Origin: an uncultured Ruminococcus sp.
GTDB lineage: Bacteria > Bacillota > Clostridia > Oscillospirales > Acutalibacteraceae
Length of the DNA: 40,114 nucleotides
Assembly (NCBI GenBank): GCA_945607165.1
Contig: CALYYZ010000002.1
Coordinates: forward strand, 1 to 40,114
Direction: 5' to 3'
The notes beneath the pieces were generated by a model. That model was given only the letters and a program-made list of their open reading frames with translations. It ran no database searches and was not told the origin of the DNA. A program made the position numbers and the translations under genes. Shown here one piece after another: positions 31,717 to 39,625 of the stretch (its first letter is position 1; each line of letters opens with the position of its first letter).

Positions 31717-33417
31717 ATGCTAAAAGGAACACCTGCATCTGACGGTATCGGTATCGGCAGAGTAATGATAATTGAAGAACATTCGCTTGAATACACACCT
31801 AAAACCGTTACAGACACTGACTCGGAGCTTGAAAGATTCAGAGCAGCTGTCAAAGAGTTTTGCGAAAACACCGGTGCACAGGTCGAGGCATTAAGACAGT
31901 CAACGGGCGACAAGGAAGCAGAGATTTTACAGGGACATATCCAGATGATAAGCGACCCCTATCTTTGCGGAGAAATAGAAAAGCTTATTTCCGACGGCCG
32001 GTGTGCCGAGTCTGCGCTTGAGCATATGTGCGACATGTTTATTGCGATGTTTTCTGCAACAGACGATGAGCTGACAAAACAGCGAGCCGCCGATGTAAGA
32101 GACATAAAATCCGGAGTGCTCAGAATTTTGCTTGGCGTAAAGGAAATAAAAATCAGCGACGCTCCTAAGGGTACTGTGCTTGTTGCCAAGGAGCTCACAC
32201 CGTCAATGACAGCCGGAATAAATAAGGACAACATAGTTGGAATTGTCACCGAGACCGGCGGCAGAACCTCACATTCGGCAATCCTTGCCAGAGCTCTTGA
32301 GATTCCTGCTGTTCTAAGCGTAGACGGCGCAGCGGCAAAGCTTTCGTCAGGAGAACAGGTGATTGTTGACGGAAATGAGGGAGAGGTAATCGTTTCTCCC
32401 GAAGAAGCTCAGCTTGCTCATTACAACGAGAAACGCAGTGAATTTTTACAGGAACGCCGCGAGCTTGAAAATTACAGAGGAAAAAAGACTGCTTCTGCAA
32501 GCGGAGAGGTTTATGAGCTTTTCTGCAATATCGGAAAACCGGACGACGCCGTAAAGGCGATCGAGTTCGACGGTGAGGGAGTGGGACTGTACAGAACTGA
32601 GTTTTTGTTTATGGACAGAACCTCGGCACCCGATGAGAACGAACAGTTTGAAGCCTATAAAAAGGCTGCGCTGATTTTAAAGGACAGACCTCTTATTATA
32701 AGAACGCTTGACATAGGCGGAGATAAGGCGATTGAGTATCTCGGACTTGAGAAGGAGGAAAATCCCTTTATGGGCTTTAGGGCTATTCGCTTCTGTCTTA
32801 AAAATCGTGAGCTGTTTAAAACACAAATCAGGGCAATTCTCAGGGCAAGTGCTTTCGGCGATATAAGAATAATGCTTCCTCTTGTTACAACCGTTGACGA
32901 GCTTCGAGAGGGAAAAAGACTGATTTCACAGACGGCAGAGGAATTAAAGTCCGAGGGAGTTGCTGTGAAAGAAAATATTAAGGTCGGTGTGATGATAGAA
33001 ACAGCTTCAGCAGCCGTAATGGCAGATGTGCTTGCAAAAGAGGCTGATTTCTTCAGTATAGGTACAAATGATTTGACCGGCTACACAATGGCCTGCGACC
33101 GAGGTAACAGCGATGTTTCCTATCTGTATTCCGCACTTCAGCCGAGCGTTTTAAGACTGATTAAGTATACGGTGGAGTGTGCCGTAAGGAACGGAATTGA
33201 TGTGGGAATGTGCGGTGAAGCTGCAGCGGACAGCCGAATGATTCCGCTTCTCATTTCATTCGGACTCACTGAGTTCAGCGTTTCGGCCCCGTCTGTACTT
33301 AAGGTCAGAAAAACAATTTCCAAATGGACAAAGGAAAAGGCTGACGAGGTTGCCGAGAAGGTTATGTCAATGGCTACCGAAAAGGAAATTGACGAGTATC
33401 TTAAAACCGTAATTTGA
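31717..33417 (+). CDS. ptsI: PTS enzyme I (PEP-protein phosphotransferase)
   Basis: A 566-residue enzyme I that takes phosphate from PEP and passes it to HPr. It has the N-terminal HPr-binding domain, the phospho-His motif GGRTSHSAILARAL, the PEP-binding TIM barrel with LYRTEFLFMDR and DIGGDKAIEYLG, and the active-site Cys in VGMCGEAAAD. The frame is open from 31675, but that part encodes the intergenic hairpin. The ATG at 31717 has AGAGG upstream and matches the family start (LKGTPASDGIGIG). Its presence in the fru operon suggests a dedicated or the only enzyme I. Confidence 0.96.
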   Translation: MLKGTPASDGIGIGRVMIIEEHSLEYTPKTVTDTDSELERFRAAVKEFCENTGAQVEALRQSTGDKEAEILQGHIQMISDPYLCGEIEKLISDGRCAESALEHMCDMFIAMFSATDDELTKQRAADVRDIKSGVLRILLGVKEIKISDAPKGTVLVAKELTPSMTAGINKDNIVGIVTETGGRTSHSAILARALEIPAVLSVDGAAAKLSSGEQVIVDGNEGEVIVSPEEAQLAHYNEKRSEFLQERRELENYRGKKTASASGEVYELFCNIGKPDDAVKAIEFDGEGVGLYRTEFLFMDRTSAPDENEQFEAYKKAALILKDRPLIIRTLDIGGDKAIEYLGLEKEENPFMGFRAIRFCLKNRELFKTQIRAILRASAFGDIRIMLPLVTTVDELREGKRLISQTAEELKSEGVAVKENIKVGVMIETASAAVMADVLAKEADFFSIGTNDLTGYTMACDRGNSDVSYLYSALQPSVLRLIKYTVECAVRNGIDVGMCGEAAADSRMIPLLISFGLTEFSVSAPSVLKVRKTISKWTKEKADEVAEKVMSMATEKEIDEYLKTVI

Positions 33418-33453
33418 TTTTAGACAATAATAAAGCAATAAAGCAAAACAAAG

Positions 33454-33488
33454 AGGGCTTCACCCGTTTTCGGAGTGAAGCCCTTTTT
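33454..33488 (+). terminator. Terminator of the fru operon
   Basis: A perfect 10-bp stem, AGGGCTTCAC (33454-33463) with GTGAAGCCCT (33475-33484), runs into TTTTT. Confidence 0.92.
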
Positions 33489-33547
33489 GGACTGTTTCTT
33501 GACGAATTATTTTTCTCTCTGAAACATATAGATTATCGGTGATGCTA

Positions 33548-34519
33548 ATGAAACGGATTATCTGCATAATAATGGGAGTTTTCGTAATTGCGTTTTGTGC
33601 CTTTTCTCAGTTTGGCGGCAAGGAAACAAAAAAAGATTCCTACATAAAATATGTTGAGTTCAATGTTACTCGCAGCGCACTTCAGGCAGCCGTAGATCTG
33701 GATATTGCAAACCGCTTTGAGGATTCGAGGGTTGATTTTGTCACTCTGCTTGCCTGTCTCGGGGCAAAATACGGAGGTGATTTCAGCAGATATAAATACT
33801 CCGATATGACCGAGCTTGCCGAACAGTTTAAAAGCGGCAGGTCAGAGCAGGAGATTACAAAAGATATGCAGTATTATCCATATTATAAACAGGCATATTC
33901 CGCAGTACTCGGATCTATGGTAGGAGCTTATCAGGAGGGAGGGGAAGGAGCTGATCCCGAAACAAAATACGGAGTCCGTTGGTTTTCTCCCATTGCAAAG
34001 GGATTTCCGTATTCTGCCTATGACGATTTCGGTGCAGTGCGTACCTACGGTTACACCCGACCCCATCTCGGTCACGATATGATGGCGGCAGTGGGAACAC
34101 CGGTTATCGCCGTTGAGTCAGGCATTGTCGAGTGCTTGGGATGGAATAAATACGGCGGATGGCGAGTAGGTATTCGTTCCCGTGACAAAAAACGCTATTG
34201 GTATTATGCCCATCTGCGTCAAAACCGACCTTTTGCGGAGGAACTGTCAGAGGGTGACGAGGTTACCGCCGGTGATGTGATAGGCTATGTCGGGCGAACG
34301 GGTTACAGTGATAACGAGAATGTAAACGGTATTACCGAGAGTCATCTGCACATAGGACTTGAGCTTGTGTTTGATGAAAGTCAAAAGGAGAGCGACAATG
34401 AAATCTGGGTGGATATAACCGCATTAACACAGGTGCTTGAGTCACATCAAAGCGAGGTGTGTCGAAATAATGAAACAAAGGAGTATTATAAAAAAGTCGA
34501 ATTTTGTGAAATTAATTAG
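33548..34519 (+). CDS. M23 (LytM-type) peptidase, membrane-anchored or secreted
   Basis: A 323-residue protein with a hydrophobic N-terminal segment (IICIIMGVFVIAFCAFSQF) serving as signal or anchor. A helical region of ~120 residues (RSALQAAVDLDIANRFEDSR) leads to a C-terminal M23 domain. Zinc and catalytic residues are in RPHLGHDMMAA, WYYAHLRQN and ESHLHIGLEL. It resembles the clostridial/SpoIIQ-like M23 branch, but all zinc ligands are kept, so it is likely active. The frame opens with GTG at 33539; I prefer the ATG at 33548, which has GGTGAT upstream. No clear promoter was seen. Confidence 0.85.
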   Translation: MKRIICIIMGVFVIAFCAFSQFGGKETKKDSYIKYVEFNVTRSALQAAVDLDIANRFEDSRVDFVTLLACLGAKYGGDFSRYKYSDMTELAEQFKSGRSEQEITKDMQYYPYYKQAYSAVLGSMVGAYQEGGEGADPETKYGVRWFSPIAKGFPYSAYDDFGAVRTYGYTRPHLGHDMMAAVGTPVIAVESGIVECLGWNKYGGWRVGIRSRDKKRYWYYAHLRQNRPFAEELSEGDEVTAGDVIGYVGRTGYSDNENVNGITESHLHIGLELVFDESQKESDNEIWVDITALTQVLESHQSEVCRNNETKEYYKKVEFCEIN

Positions 34520-34565
34520 CATTATGTACAAATCATCAAAAATATACAAAATTTAACAATAACTA

Positions 34566-34594
34566 TTGACTTATTCGGTTATATAGTGTATGAT
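34566..34594 (+). promoter_or_regulatory. Promoter of the first DUF4854 gene
   Basis: TTGACT (34566-34571) and TATGAT (34589-34594) are 17 bases apart, about 40 bases before the start codon. Confidence 0.65.
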
Positions 34595-34637
34595 TAATAC
34601 AGCAACCGAGAGGTACATAGATTTAGGAGGAATTTTT

Positions 34638-35039
34638 ATGAAAAAAGTTGCTATTTCAGTTGTTTCAATTCTTATGGTTCTGTCACTTGCAGTTGGTATG
34701 ACTGCTTGCTTCGGCGGCACTGATCCCAAGCTCCAGAGCTATTTGGATTCAGACAAATTCAAGGATGAACTCAAGGAAATGAACGACAGCTTATCCGGAT
34801 TGGGTAAGGTTGAGGTTACTGCTCAGGGCAAAACAATGATCATGACCATGACCGTTGACGACAGTATGAAAGAGTTAATGAAACAGGCTCTTGAAGCTAA
34901 TCCCGATTCAATGACCGGTGATTTCCAGGAAGCTGCTAATCAGATGGCTGAAGAAACAGGACTTTCAGATGCAAGCTTGCAGGTTATTGTTAAGTGTGGC
35001 GGAGAAACACTGTTTGACGAAACTCTTAAGGCTGAGTAA
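34638..35039 (+). CDS. DUF4854 lipoprotein, paralogue 1
   Basis: A 133-residue secreted lipoprotein. The signal peptide ends Met-Thr-Ala-Cys (Cys22 or so). The mature part matches the small DUF4854 proteins of gut Firmicutes: LQSYLDSDKFKDELKEMNDS, a beta strand region GLGKVEVTAQGKTMIMTMTV, and a C-terminal strand VIVKCGGETLFDETL. The function is unknown. The ATG has AGGAGG seven bases upstream; an upstream in-frame start at 34590 falls within the promoter. A second, longer paralogue lies 280 bases downstream with its own promoter. Confidence 0.85.
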   Translation: MKKVAISVVSILMVLSLAVGMTACFGGTDPKLQSYLDSDKFKDELKEMNDSLSGLGKVEVTAQGKTMIMTMTVDDSMKELMKQALEANPDSMTGDFQEAANQMAEETGLSDASLQVIVKCGGETLFDETLKAE

Positions 35040-35056
35040 TTATTTTCAACAAAATC

Positions 35057-35088
35057 AGAACTGTTGCTTCGGCAGCAGTTCTTTTTTT
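35057..35088 (+). terminator. Terminator of DUF4854 paralogue 1
   Basis: AGAACTGTTGC (35057-35067) pairs with GCAGCAGTTCT (35072-35082) around a TTCG tetraloop, with one T-G wobble. A T run follows. Confidence 0.9.
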
Positions 35089-35102
35089 GGCTCAAAAAAG
35101 CC

Positions 35103-35224
35103 GCCCGAATTACCCGTCGAGATACTCGGCTGAAAGACTTGATTGGTTTATGAAGTCAACGCTCGGGCAAAGAAGTCATATATATTATGAAGCTATCTTC
35201 ACGAATTACCCTTCGAGGTACTCG
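35103..35224. repeat. Noncoding region with a 23-bp direct repeat
   Basis: CGAATTACCCGTCGAGATAC (start of 35106-35128) recurs at 35202-35224 with two differences over 23 bases. Each copy is itself partly palindromic (CGA.TTACC / GGTA.TCG in the second). GCCCGA (35103-35108) and TCGGGC (35163-35168) add a longer-range pairing. No ORF covers it. Confidence 0.65.
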
Positions 35225-35241
35225 AAAAAAATCAAATTATG

Positions 35242-35270
35242 TTGACTGAAGTATATTGAAGTGATATAAT
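35242..35270 (+). promoter_or_regulatory. Promoter of the second DUF4854 gene
   Basis: TTGACT (35242-35247) and TATAAT (35265-35270) are separated by 17 bases, about 50 bases before the start codon. Confidence 0.75.
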
Positions 35271-35321
35271 CAAGGTGAACCTTTTTTTAAGGTGTTGATA
35301 AAATAATCAGGGGGATTTTTT

Positions 35322-35840
35322 ATGAAAAAAATAAGTATTTCCGTTTTGTCGGTGCTGCTGTCAATTCTTATGTTGTTTGGACTTACTGCCTGCGGAGATG
35401 ACAGTTCTTCAAACTCGGATTTAGGTTCTTCAAACTCGGATTTAGGTTCATCAAGCGTTGAAAGCAATACGCAAAAATCTAAGCTTTCCGAATTTTTAGA
35501 GTCTGATTTGATAGCAGATCAGCTTGATACGGTAAAAGAGCAGTTTGGATCGCTTATGGACATTGATGTATACGCAGCTGATGACGCTACTCTTGTATAC
35601 GGCTTCACCTATAAAGACGAAATACCTGAGTCTCAGTTCGATGTAATGAAGGAAACATTTGAACAAGCATTTACTTCAATGTCATCTACATACGAACAGA
35701 TAGCCGCAACTGTAGGAAAGGCTTTAGACATAGATAATATGTGCGTAAGAGTAGAGTTTTTCACAAATGACGGAACCATGCTTTTTTCAAAAGATTTCTA
35801 TGCCGGCGGAGGTTCCTCGGAAAGTGGCTTTTCACTCTAA
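35322..35840 (+). CDS. DUF4854 lipoprotein, paralogue 2
   Basis: A 172-residue lipoprotein with a signal peptide ending Leu-Thr-Ala-Cys (Cys24). A Ser/Asn/Asp linker follows that contains a 21-bp exact tandem duplication (35404-35424 and 35425-35445, encoding SSNSDLG twice). The mature domain parallels paralogue 1: LSEFLESDLIADQLDTVKEQ, MDIDVYAADDATLVYGFTY and VRVEFFTNDGTMLFSKDFY. The function is unknown. A GGGGGA site precedes the ATG and a two-way terminator follows. The separate promoters suggest independent control of the two copies. Confidence 0.85.
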   Translation: MKKISISVLSVLLSILMLFGLTACGDDSSSNSDLGSSNSDLGSSSVESNTQKSKLSEFLESDLIADQLDTVKEQFGSLMDIDVYAADDATLVYGFTYKDEIPESQFDVMKETFEQAFTSMSSTYEQIAATVGKALDIDNMCVRVEFFTNDGTMLFSKDFYAGGGSSESGFSL

Positions 35841-35869
35841 ACAAATATTCTAAGCAAATACAGAAAAAT

Positions 35870-35912
35870 ATAAGGCTGCCGTAAATTCCTTTCGGACTTG
35901 TGGCAGCCTTAT
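35870..35912. terminator. Two-way terminator between DUF4854 and murE
   Basis: A perfect 11-bp stem, ATAAGGCTGCC (35870-35880) with GGCAGCCTTAT (35902-35912), lies between converging genes. Short A/T tracts on each side could serve either strand. Confidence 0.75.
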
Positions 35913-35941
35913 TGATTTATGATATTATAGAGACTGAGCAA

Positions 35942-37411
35942 TTACTGTTTATTCTCGGCAAGTATCTCTGAGATAAGCTCTCGCTCGTCCATATGATACT
36001 TAACTCCCTTGATTTCCTGATAATCTTCGTGTCCCTTTCCGGCAAGAACAATAATATCTCCGCTTTGTGCATTGTTAATGCAATATCTGATTGCGTCCTT
36101 TCGGTTTGGCACAACAACATATTTTCCGTCTGTCTTGGCGATGCCTGTCTTAATATCCTCGATAATATCCATAACATCCTCAAAGCGTGAGTTGTCTTCG
36201 GTTATTACCGACAGGTCGCTCAGTCTGCCTGATACCTCTCCCATTTCGTAGCGGCGAACCTTCGGACGGTTGCCGCCGGCTCCGAACATAGTTATGAGCC
36301 TGTTCGGATTATATTGTCTGAGAGTAGAAAGCACATTTTCCATTGACAGTGCATTGTGAGCATAATCAATAAGCAGGGTGTAATCTCCGGGCACCTTAAC
36401 AGGCTCAACTCTGCCCTTTACACTTGCGTTTTTTAAGCCGCTTATGATTGCCTTGTCGTCTATTCCGAAGAAGGAAACGGCACAGATTGCGGCAAGCGCA
36501 TTGTATACATTAAATTTGCCGGGAATACCAACCTCTGCGCTCAGGCTTTTTATTCCCTCTGTTTCAAACTTAACACCTATAAATCCGCCGTCTGATATCA
36601 GGCGGTCATTTTTTGCTGTAAGGTCGGCTTTTTCGGAGAAGCCGTAGGTGAGTACCTTGCCGCAAAAGTCCTTGGTAACCTCGCTGTATTTTTCATCGTC
36701 AATATTAGCAGCGGCTTTTCTGCACTGACGGAATAAAAGACTCTTGCAGTAAAGATATTCGGCCAAATCCTTGTGTTCCACACCACCTATGTGGTCGTCC
36801 GAGAAGTTTGTGAAGATTCCTGCGTCAAAGGTAATTCCCTCAAGACGGTGATGCTTCAGACCGATTGACGAGGCTTCAATCACCATAGCTTTGCAGCCGG
36901 AATTTATCATATCTCGCATAGCTTTTTGAATCTCATAGGATTCCGGGGTGGTGTTGTTGGTTTTATATGTTTTGCCGCCGTAAACAATGCCAAGCGTTCC
37001 TATAGTGCCGGTCTTTATTCCAGACTGTTCAAATATTTCGGCAATCAGGGCGGTGGTTGTAGTCTTGCCCTTTGTGCCGGTAACTGCAACGGTTTTAAGC
37101 TCATCGGCGGGATGACCGAAAAACTCTACGCTCATAAGAGCAAGTGCAAGCCTTGTGTCGGCGGTTTTGATGATTGCGACATTATCGGGAAGTTCAGAGT
37201 AATCAAGCTCGTCACTAATGATGAGTGCCGAAGCACCTTTTTCAACAGCCGACTGTGCATAAAGATGACCGTCAGAGGTATAGCCCTTCAGACAAATAAA
37301 TACAGTATCTTTTGTGACCTTGCGTGAATCATAGACAAGGTCGCATATCTCAGGATTACCGTCCTTTATAACCGTATATTCTGTTGTACTCAAAATATCC
37401 TTTAACCTCAT
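35942..37411 (-). CDS. murE: UDP-N-acetylmuramoyl-tripeptide synthetase (MurE)
   Basis: A 489-residue Mur ligase that adds the third amino acid of the peptidoglycan stem to UDP-MurNAc-Ala-Glu. Visible motifs are the ATP loop VAVTGTKGKTTTTALIAEIF, NNTTPESYEIQKAM in the substrate site, FTNFSDDHIGGVEH, and the C-terminal LLIDYAHNALSMENVL and LAGKGHEDYQ. The substrate-selecting motif reads EDNSRFED. The DN-x-R form points to meso-diaminopimelate rather than Lys, although Ser replaces the usual Pro. The ATG at 37411 has GGAAG upstream. It stands alone with its own promoter and no mur neighbours. Confidence 0.95.
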   Translation of the reverse strand: MRLKDILSTTEYTVIKDGNPEICDLVYDSRKVTKDTVFICLKGYTSDGHLYAQSAVEKGASALIISDELDYSELPDNVAIIKTADTRLALALMSVEFFGHPADELKTVAVTGTKGKTTTTALIAEIFEQSGIKTGTIGTLGIVYGGKTYKTNNTTPESYEIQKAMRDMINSGCKAMVIEASSIGLKHHRLEGITFDAGIFTNFSDDHIGGVEHKDLAEYLYCKSLLFRQCRKAAANIDDEKYSEVTKDFCGKVLTYGFSEKADLTAKNDRLISDGGFIGVKFETEGIKSLSAEVGIPGKFNVYNALAAICAVSFFGIDDKAIISGLKNASVKGRVEPVKVPGDYTLLIDYAHNALSMENVLSTLRQYNPNRLITMFGAGGNRPKVRRYEMGEVSGRLSDLSVITEDNSRFEDVMDIIEDIKTGIAKTDGKYVVVPNRKDAIRYCINNAQSGDIIVLAGKGHEDYQEIKGVKYHMDERELISEILAENKQ

Positions 37412-37493
37412 AGCAGTGCTTCCTTTCATAATTTATGATGTATGGAACTGCTGACAATTCCAAATGTTTGTTCAGTAAGCGTTATACATCTTA

Positions 37494-37522
37494 ATTATAC
37501 CAATGTTTGCCTGAATTTACAA
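37494..37522 (-). promoter_or_regulatory. Promoter of murE
   Basis: On the minus strand TTGTAA (37522-37517) and TATAAT (37499-37494) have a 17-base spacer ending in TTGG, giving an extended -10 (TGG-TATAAT). Confidence 0.7.
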
Positions 37523-37963
37523 CTAAATTACAATAATCAAAGAAAATATTGTTTCAGAAATATCCGCAGGGAACCTTCATACAGGAGGTTTTATTGTCTG
37601 AGGTGTGATTTATTCGGCGCTTTATTAGGAAAAATCTGAATATATCTGTCATTAAGGGAACATTCCACATTCACCCGGTAATCACAGAATATATGAAAAT
37701 TGCTTAATTTGTTATTTTTTACCAAAAAAAATAAAAATAATACCGATACGGATAGATTTAAAAGTGTATGTGTTGAAGAATTCGGCAAATATTTTTGTCA
37801 AAAGCTAATCCGATTGTTAATAATTACCAATAACAGATTTGTGATTTTAAACAAAAATTGATACATACTTTTGTAAGTAAAATGAAAAAGTGGTTATATT
37901 CTTGTCATAATGTACAAAAAAATTAAAGAAAATTAACAATGTAGATAAAAAGTACAAAGGTAG

Positions 37964-37992
37964 TTGAAATTTCATTGTATTTTTGATATTAT
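37964..37992 (+). promoter_or_regulatory. Promoter of the sugar ABC operon
   Basis: TTGAAA (37964-37969) and TATTAT (37987-37992) are 17 bases apart. The transcript would begin near 38000, which excludes any start codon upstream of that. Confidence 0.65.
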
Positions 37993-38089
37993 TTATGTAG
38001 ATGAACTGAGGTGCATTTGTACATTTACACCAAAGTTCTTCGGTGTCCGAAAAGGAAAAAATATTTTTTTAGAAAGAGGGATTATTCCG

Positions 38090-39421
38090 ATGAAAAAAAT
38101 TATTGCCATTCTTTTGGCAGGAATGATGACTGCTACTGCTCTTGCAGGCTGCGGCGGCGGTGGCAGCGAGTCAGGTTCAGGCAAAGAGTCAAGTGGTGGC
38201 GGCGAATCTTCAGCTGCCGGTATTGAAGGCTCCAAGGTTGACCTTTCTTACTTTGGCGAAGAGGACAACATTAAGCTTAAGGTTTGGACTCCTGACGCTT
38301 CCGTAAATCTTATTAAAAAGCAGGTTGAAGAGTTTAAGAAGCTTTATTCCGATAAGAAGATTGATATTCAGGTTATTGCACAGGGCGAGAAAGATGCCGC
38401 TACTCAGGTTCTCAACGACGCTTCTGCTGCTGCCGATGTATTCAGCTTCCCCAGTGACCAGCTCAACGACCTTGTTGACGCAGGCGTACTTGCTCCCGTT
38501 GCTTTTGGAGATCAGGTTACTGCTAATAACGATCCTGCGACAATTAAGGCCGGCACAATGAAGGATAAGGACGGCAAAGACACACTCTACGCTTATCCTC
38601 AGACAAACGACAACGGCTACTATCTTGTATATGATAACACTGTTGTTACAGCTGACGACGCTAAGACTCTCGAGGGTACACTCGAGGCTTGTAAGAAGGC
38701 CGGCAAGAAGTTCATTATGAACGCAGGCGACGGCTTCTATGCTTGTACATTTGCTTTCACAGCAGGTGTGCAGGTTGACGGTCTTGAAGATGACGGTATT
38801 ACACAGAAGTTTAAGGATTATGACGAGGACGAAGCTATAGCTACACTTCAGGCTTTTGGTAAGCTCATCAAAAAGTACAAGGGTACATTTACTTCACTCG
38901 ATGTTGCTAACATTTCATCAGGCTTCAACACAGGCACATGCGGCGCAGGTATTGACGGTTCTTGGGACACAGCTTCTAATAAGAAGGCTCTCGGCGAGAA
39001 GTTCGGCGCAGCTAAGCTTCCCACAATCAATGTAAACGGCACAGACAAGCAGCTTATTTCAATATTCGGTTATAAGTATGTTGGTATCAACGCTTCTTCT
39101 AAGTTCCCCCGTTCAGCTCAGATCCTTGCTTTCTATCTCACAGGTGAGGAGTGCCAGCTCCAGAAGGCAGAGGAACTCGGTTGGGGTCCCTCAAATGTCA
39201 ATGTCCAGAAGAACAAGGTTGTAACAGAGAGTGCTGTTCTTACAGCTATCGCTGCTCAGGCTGAGAATGCTTGTGTTCAGGTTAACATCGCTAAAACATT
39301 CTGGAATCCTATGGCTAACCTCGGTAACACAATTATCAAGGACGACTGGAATCCCGATAATTTAGATAAGACCAAGGAGCTTCTCAACGATACTGTAAAG
39401 AATATCCGTGACGAAGGCTGA
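38090..39421 (+). CDS. Sugar ABC transporter substrate-binding lipoprotein (family 1)
   Basis: A 443-residue extracellular solute-binding protein. The lipoprotein signal ends Leu-Ala-Gly-Cys (Cys21), followed by a Gly/Ser linker. The mature fold matches family 1 (MalE-like): NIKLKVWTPDASVNLIKKQ, AADVFSFPSDQLNDLVDAG, YAYPQTNDNGYYLVYDNTVV and AGIDGSWDTASNKKALGEKF. The permease gene that follows confirms an importer. A malto-oligosaccharide ligand is plausible but not shown. Codons are strongly biased (GCT, GTT, AAG, CTC), unlike neighbouring genes, suggesting high expression. The start at 38090 has AGAGGG upstream; the ORF opening at 37964 lies inside the promoter. Confidence 0.93.
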   Translation: MKKIIAILLAGMMTATALAGCGGGGSESGSGKESSGGGESSAAGIEGSKVDLSYFGEEDNIKLKVWTPDASVNLIKKQVEEFKKLYSDKKIDIQVIAQGEKDAATQVLNDASAAADVFSFPSDQLNDLVDAGVLAPVAFGDQVTANNDPATIKAGTMKDKDGKDTLYAYPQTNDNGYYLVYDNTVVTADDAKTLEGTLEACKKAGKKFIMNAGDGFYACTFAFTAGVQVDGLEDDGITQKFKDYDEDEAIATLQAFGKLIKKYKGTFTSLDVANISSGFNTGTCGAGIDGSWDTASNKKALGEKFGAAKLPTINVNGTDKQLISIFGYKYVGINASSKFPRSAQILAFYLTGEECQLQKAEELGWGPSNVNVQKNKVVTESAVLTAIAAQAENACVQVNIAKTFWNPMANLGNTIIKDDWNPDNLDKTKELLNDTVKNIRDEG

Positions 39422-39456
39422 TTGGCTTAAAACTGATTTAAAAAATTAACGGCTTG

Positions 39457-39487
39457 ATCGGGGTGCCTTGCCGAGCAGGGTACCCCG
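39457..39487 (+). promoter_or_regulatory. GC-rich intergenic hairpin after the binding-protein gene
   Basis: CGGGGTGCC and GGTACCCCG pair with one wobble. A run of A, not T, follows on the plus strand, so on the sense strand it is not a normal terminator. A stabilising 3' hairpin that favours the binding-protein message over the permease is the usual explanation for such elements. Confidence 0.6.
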
Positions 39488-39497
39488 AAAAAACGAA

Positions 39498-39592
39498 TTT
39501 GTATTTTCCAAGATGTATCCCAATGGGATGCGGTACACCAAACGAATAATGTTCTTCTGGAAAATACAAAAGGGTATTATTAGTTTGGTGTA
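39498..39592 (+). promoter_or_regulatory. Two interleaved inverted repeats, candidate RNA switch
   Basis: Arm A TTTGTATTTTCCA (39498-39510) is the exact complement of A' (39558-39570). Arm B TACACCAAACGAATAAT (39534-39550) complements B' (39576-39592) at 16 of 17 bases. The order A-B-A'-B' means the two stems must form a pseudoknot or exclude each other. A third small stem (ATCCC/GGGAT, 39517-39529) lies between A and B. The permease ribosome site follows 20 bases after B'. Confidence 0.7.
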
Positions 39593-39625
39593 TGAGAATT
39601 TCGCAGACTTATAAGGAGAGCTATT

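Larger units (their letters stand above)
37412..38089. other. Gene-free region between murE and the sugar ABC operon
   Basis: This AT-rich stretch of 678 bases contains the leftward murE promoter, the rightward binding-protein promoter and its 90-base leader. A short hairpin in that leader pairs ACACC with GGTGT around 38025-38044. Between 37530 and 37960 nothing is recognised: the short ORFs there lack ribosome sites and family features. Confidence 0.6.

Noticed and set aside
37600-37640. Further MITE remnant (GTGATTTATTC then AGGAAA)
   Set aside because: Only about 11 bases match before similarity is lost; too short to separate from chance in AT-rich DNA.
37442-37788. Two short ORFs in the murE-to-ABC gap
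   Set aside because: Neither has a ribosome site or recognisable composition; one covers the murE promoter on the opposite strand.
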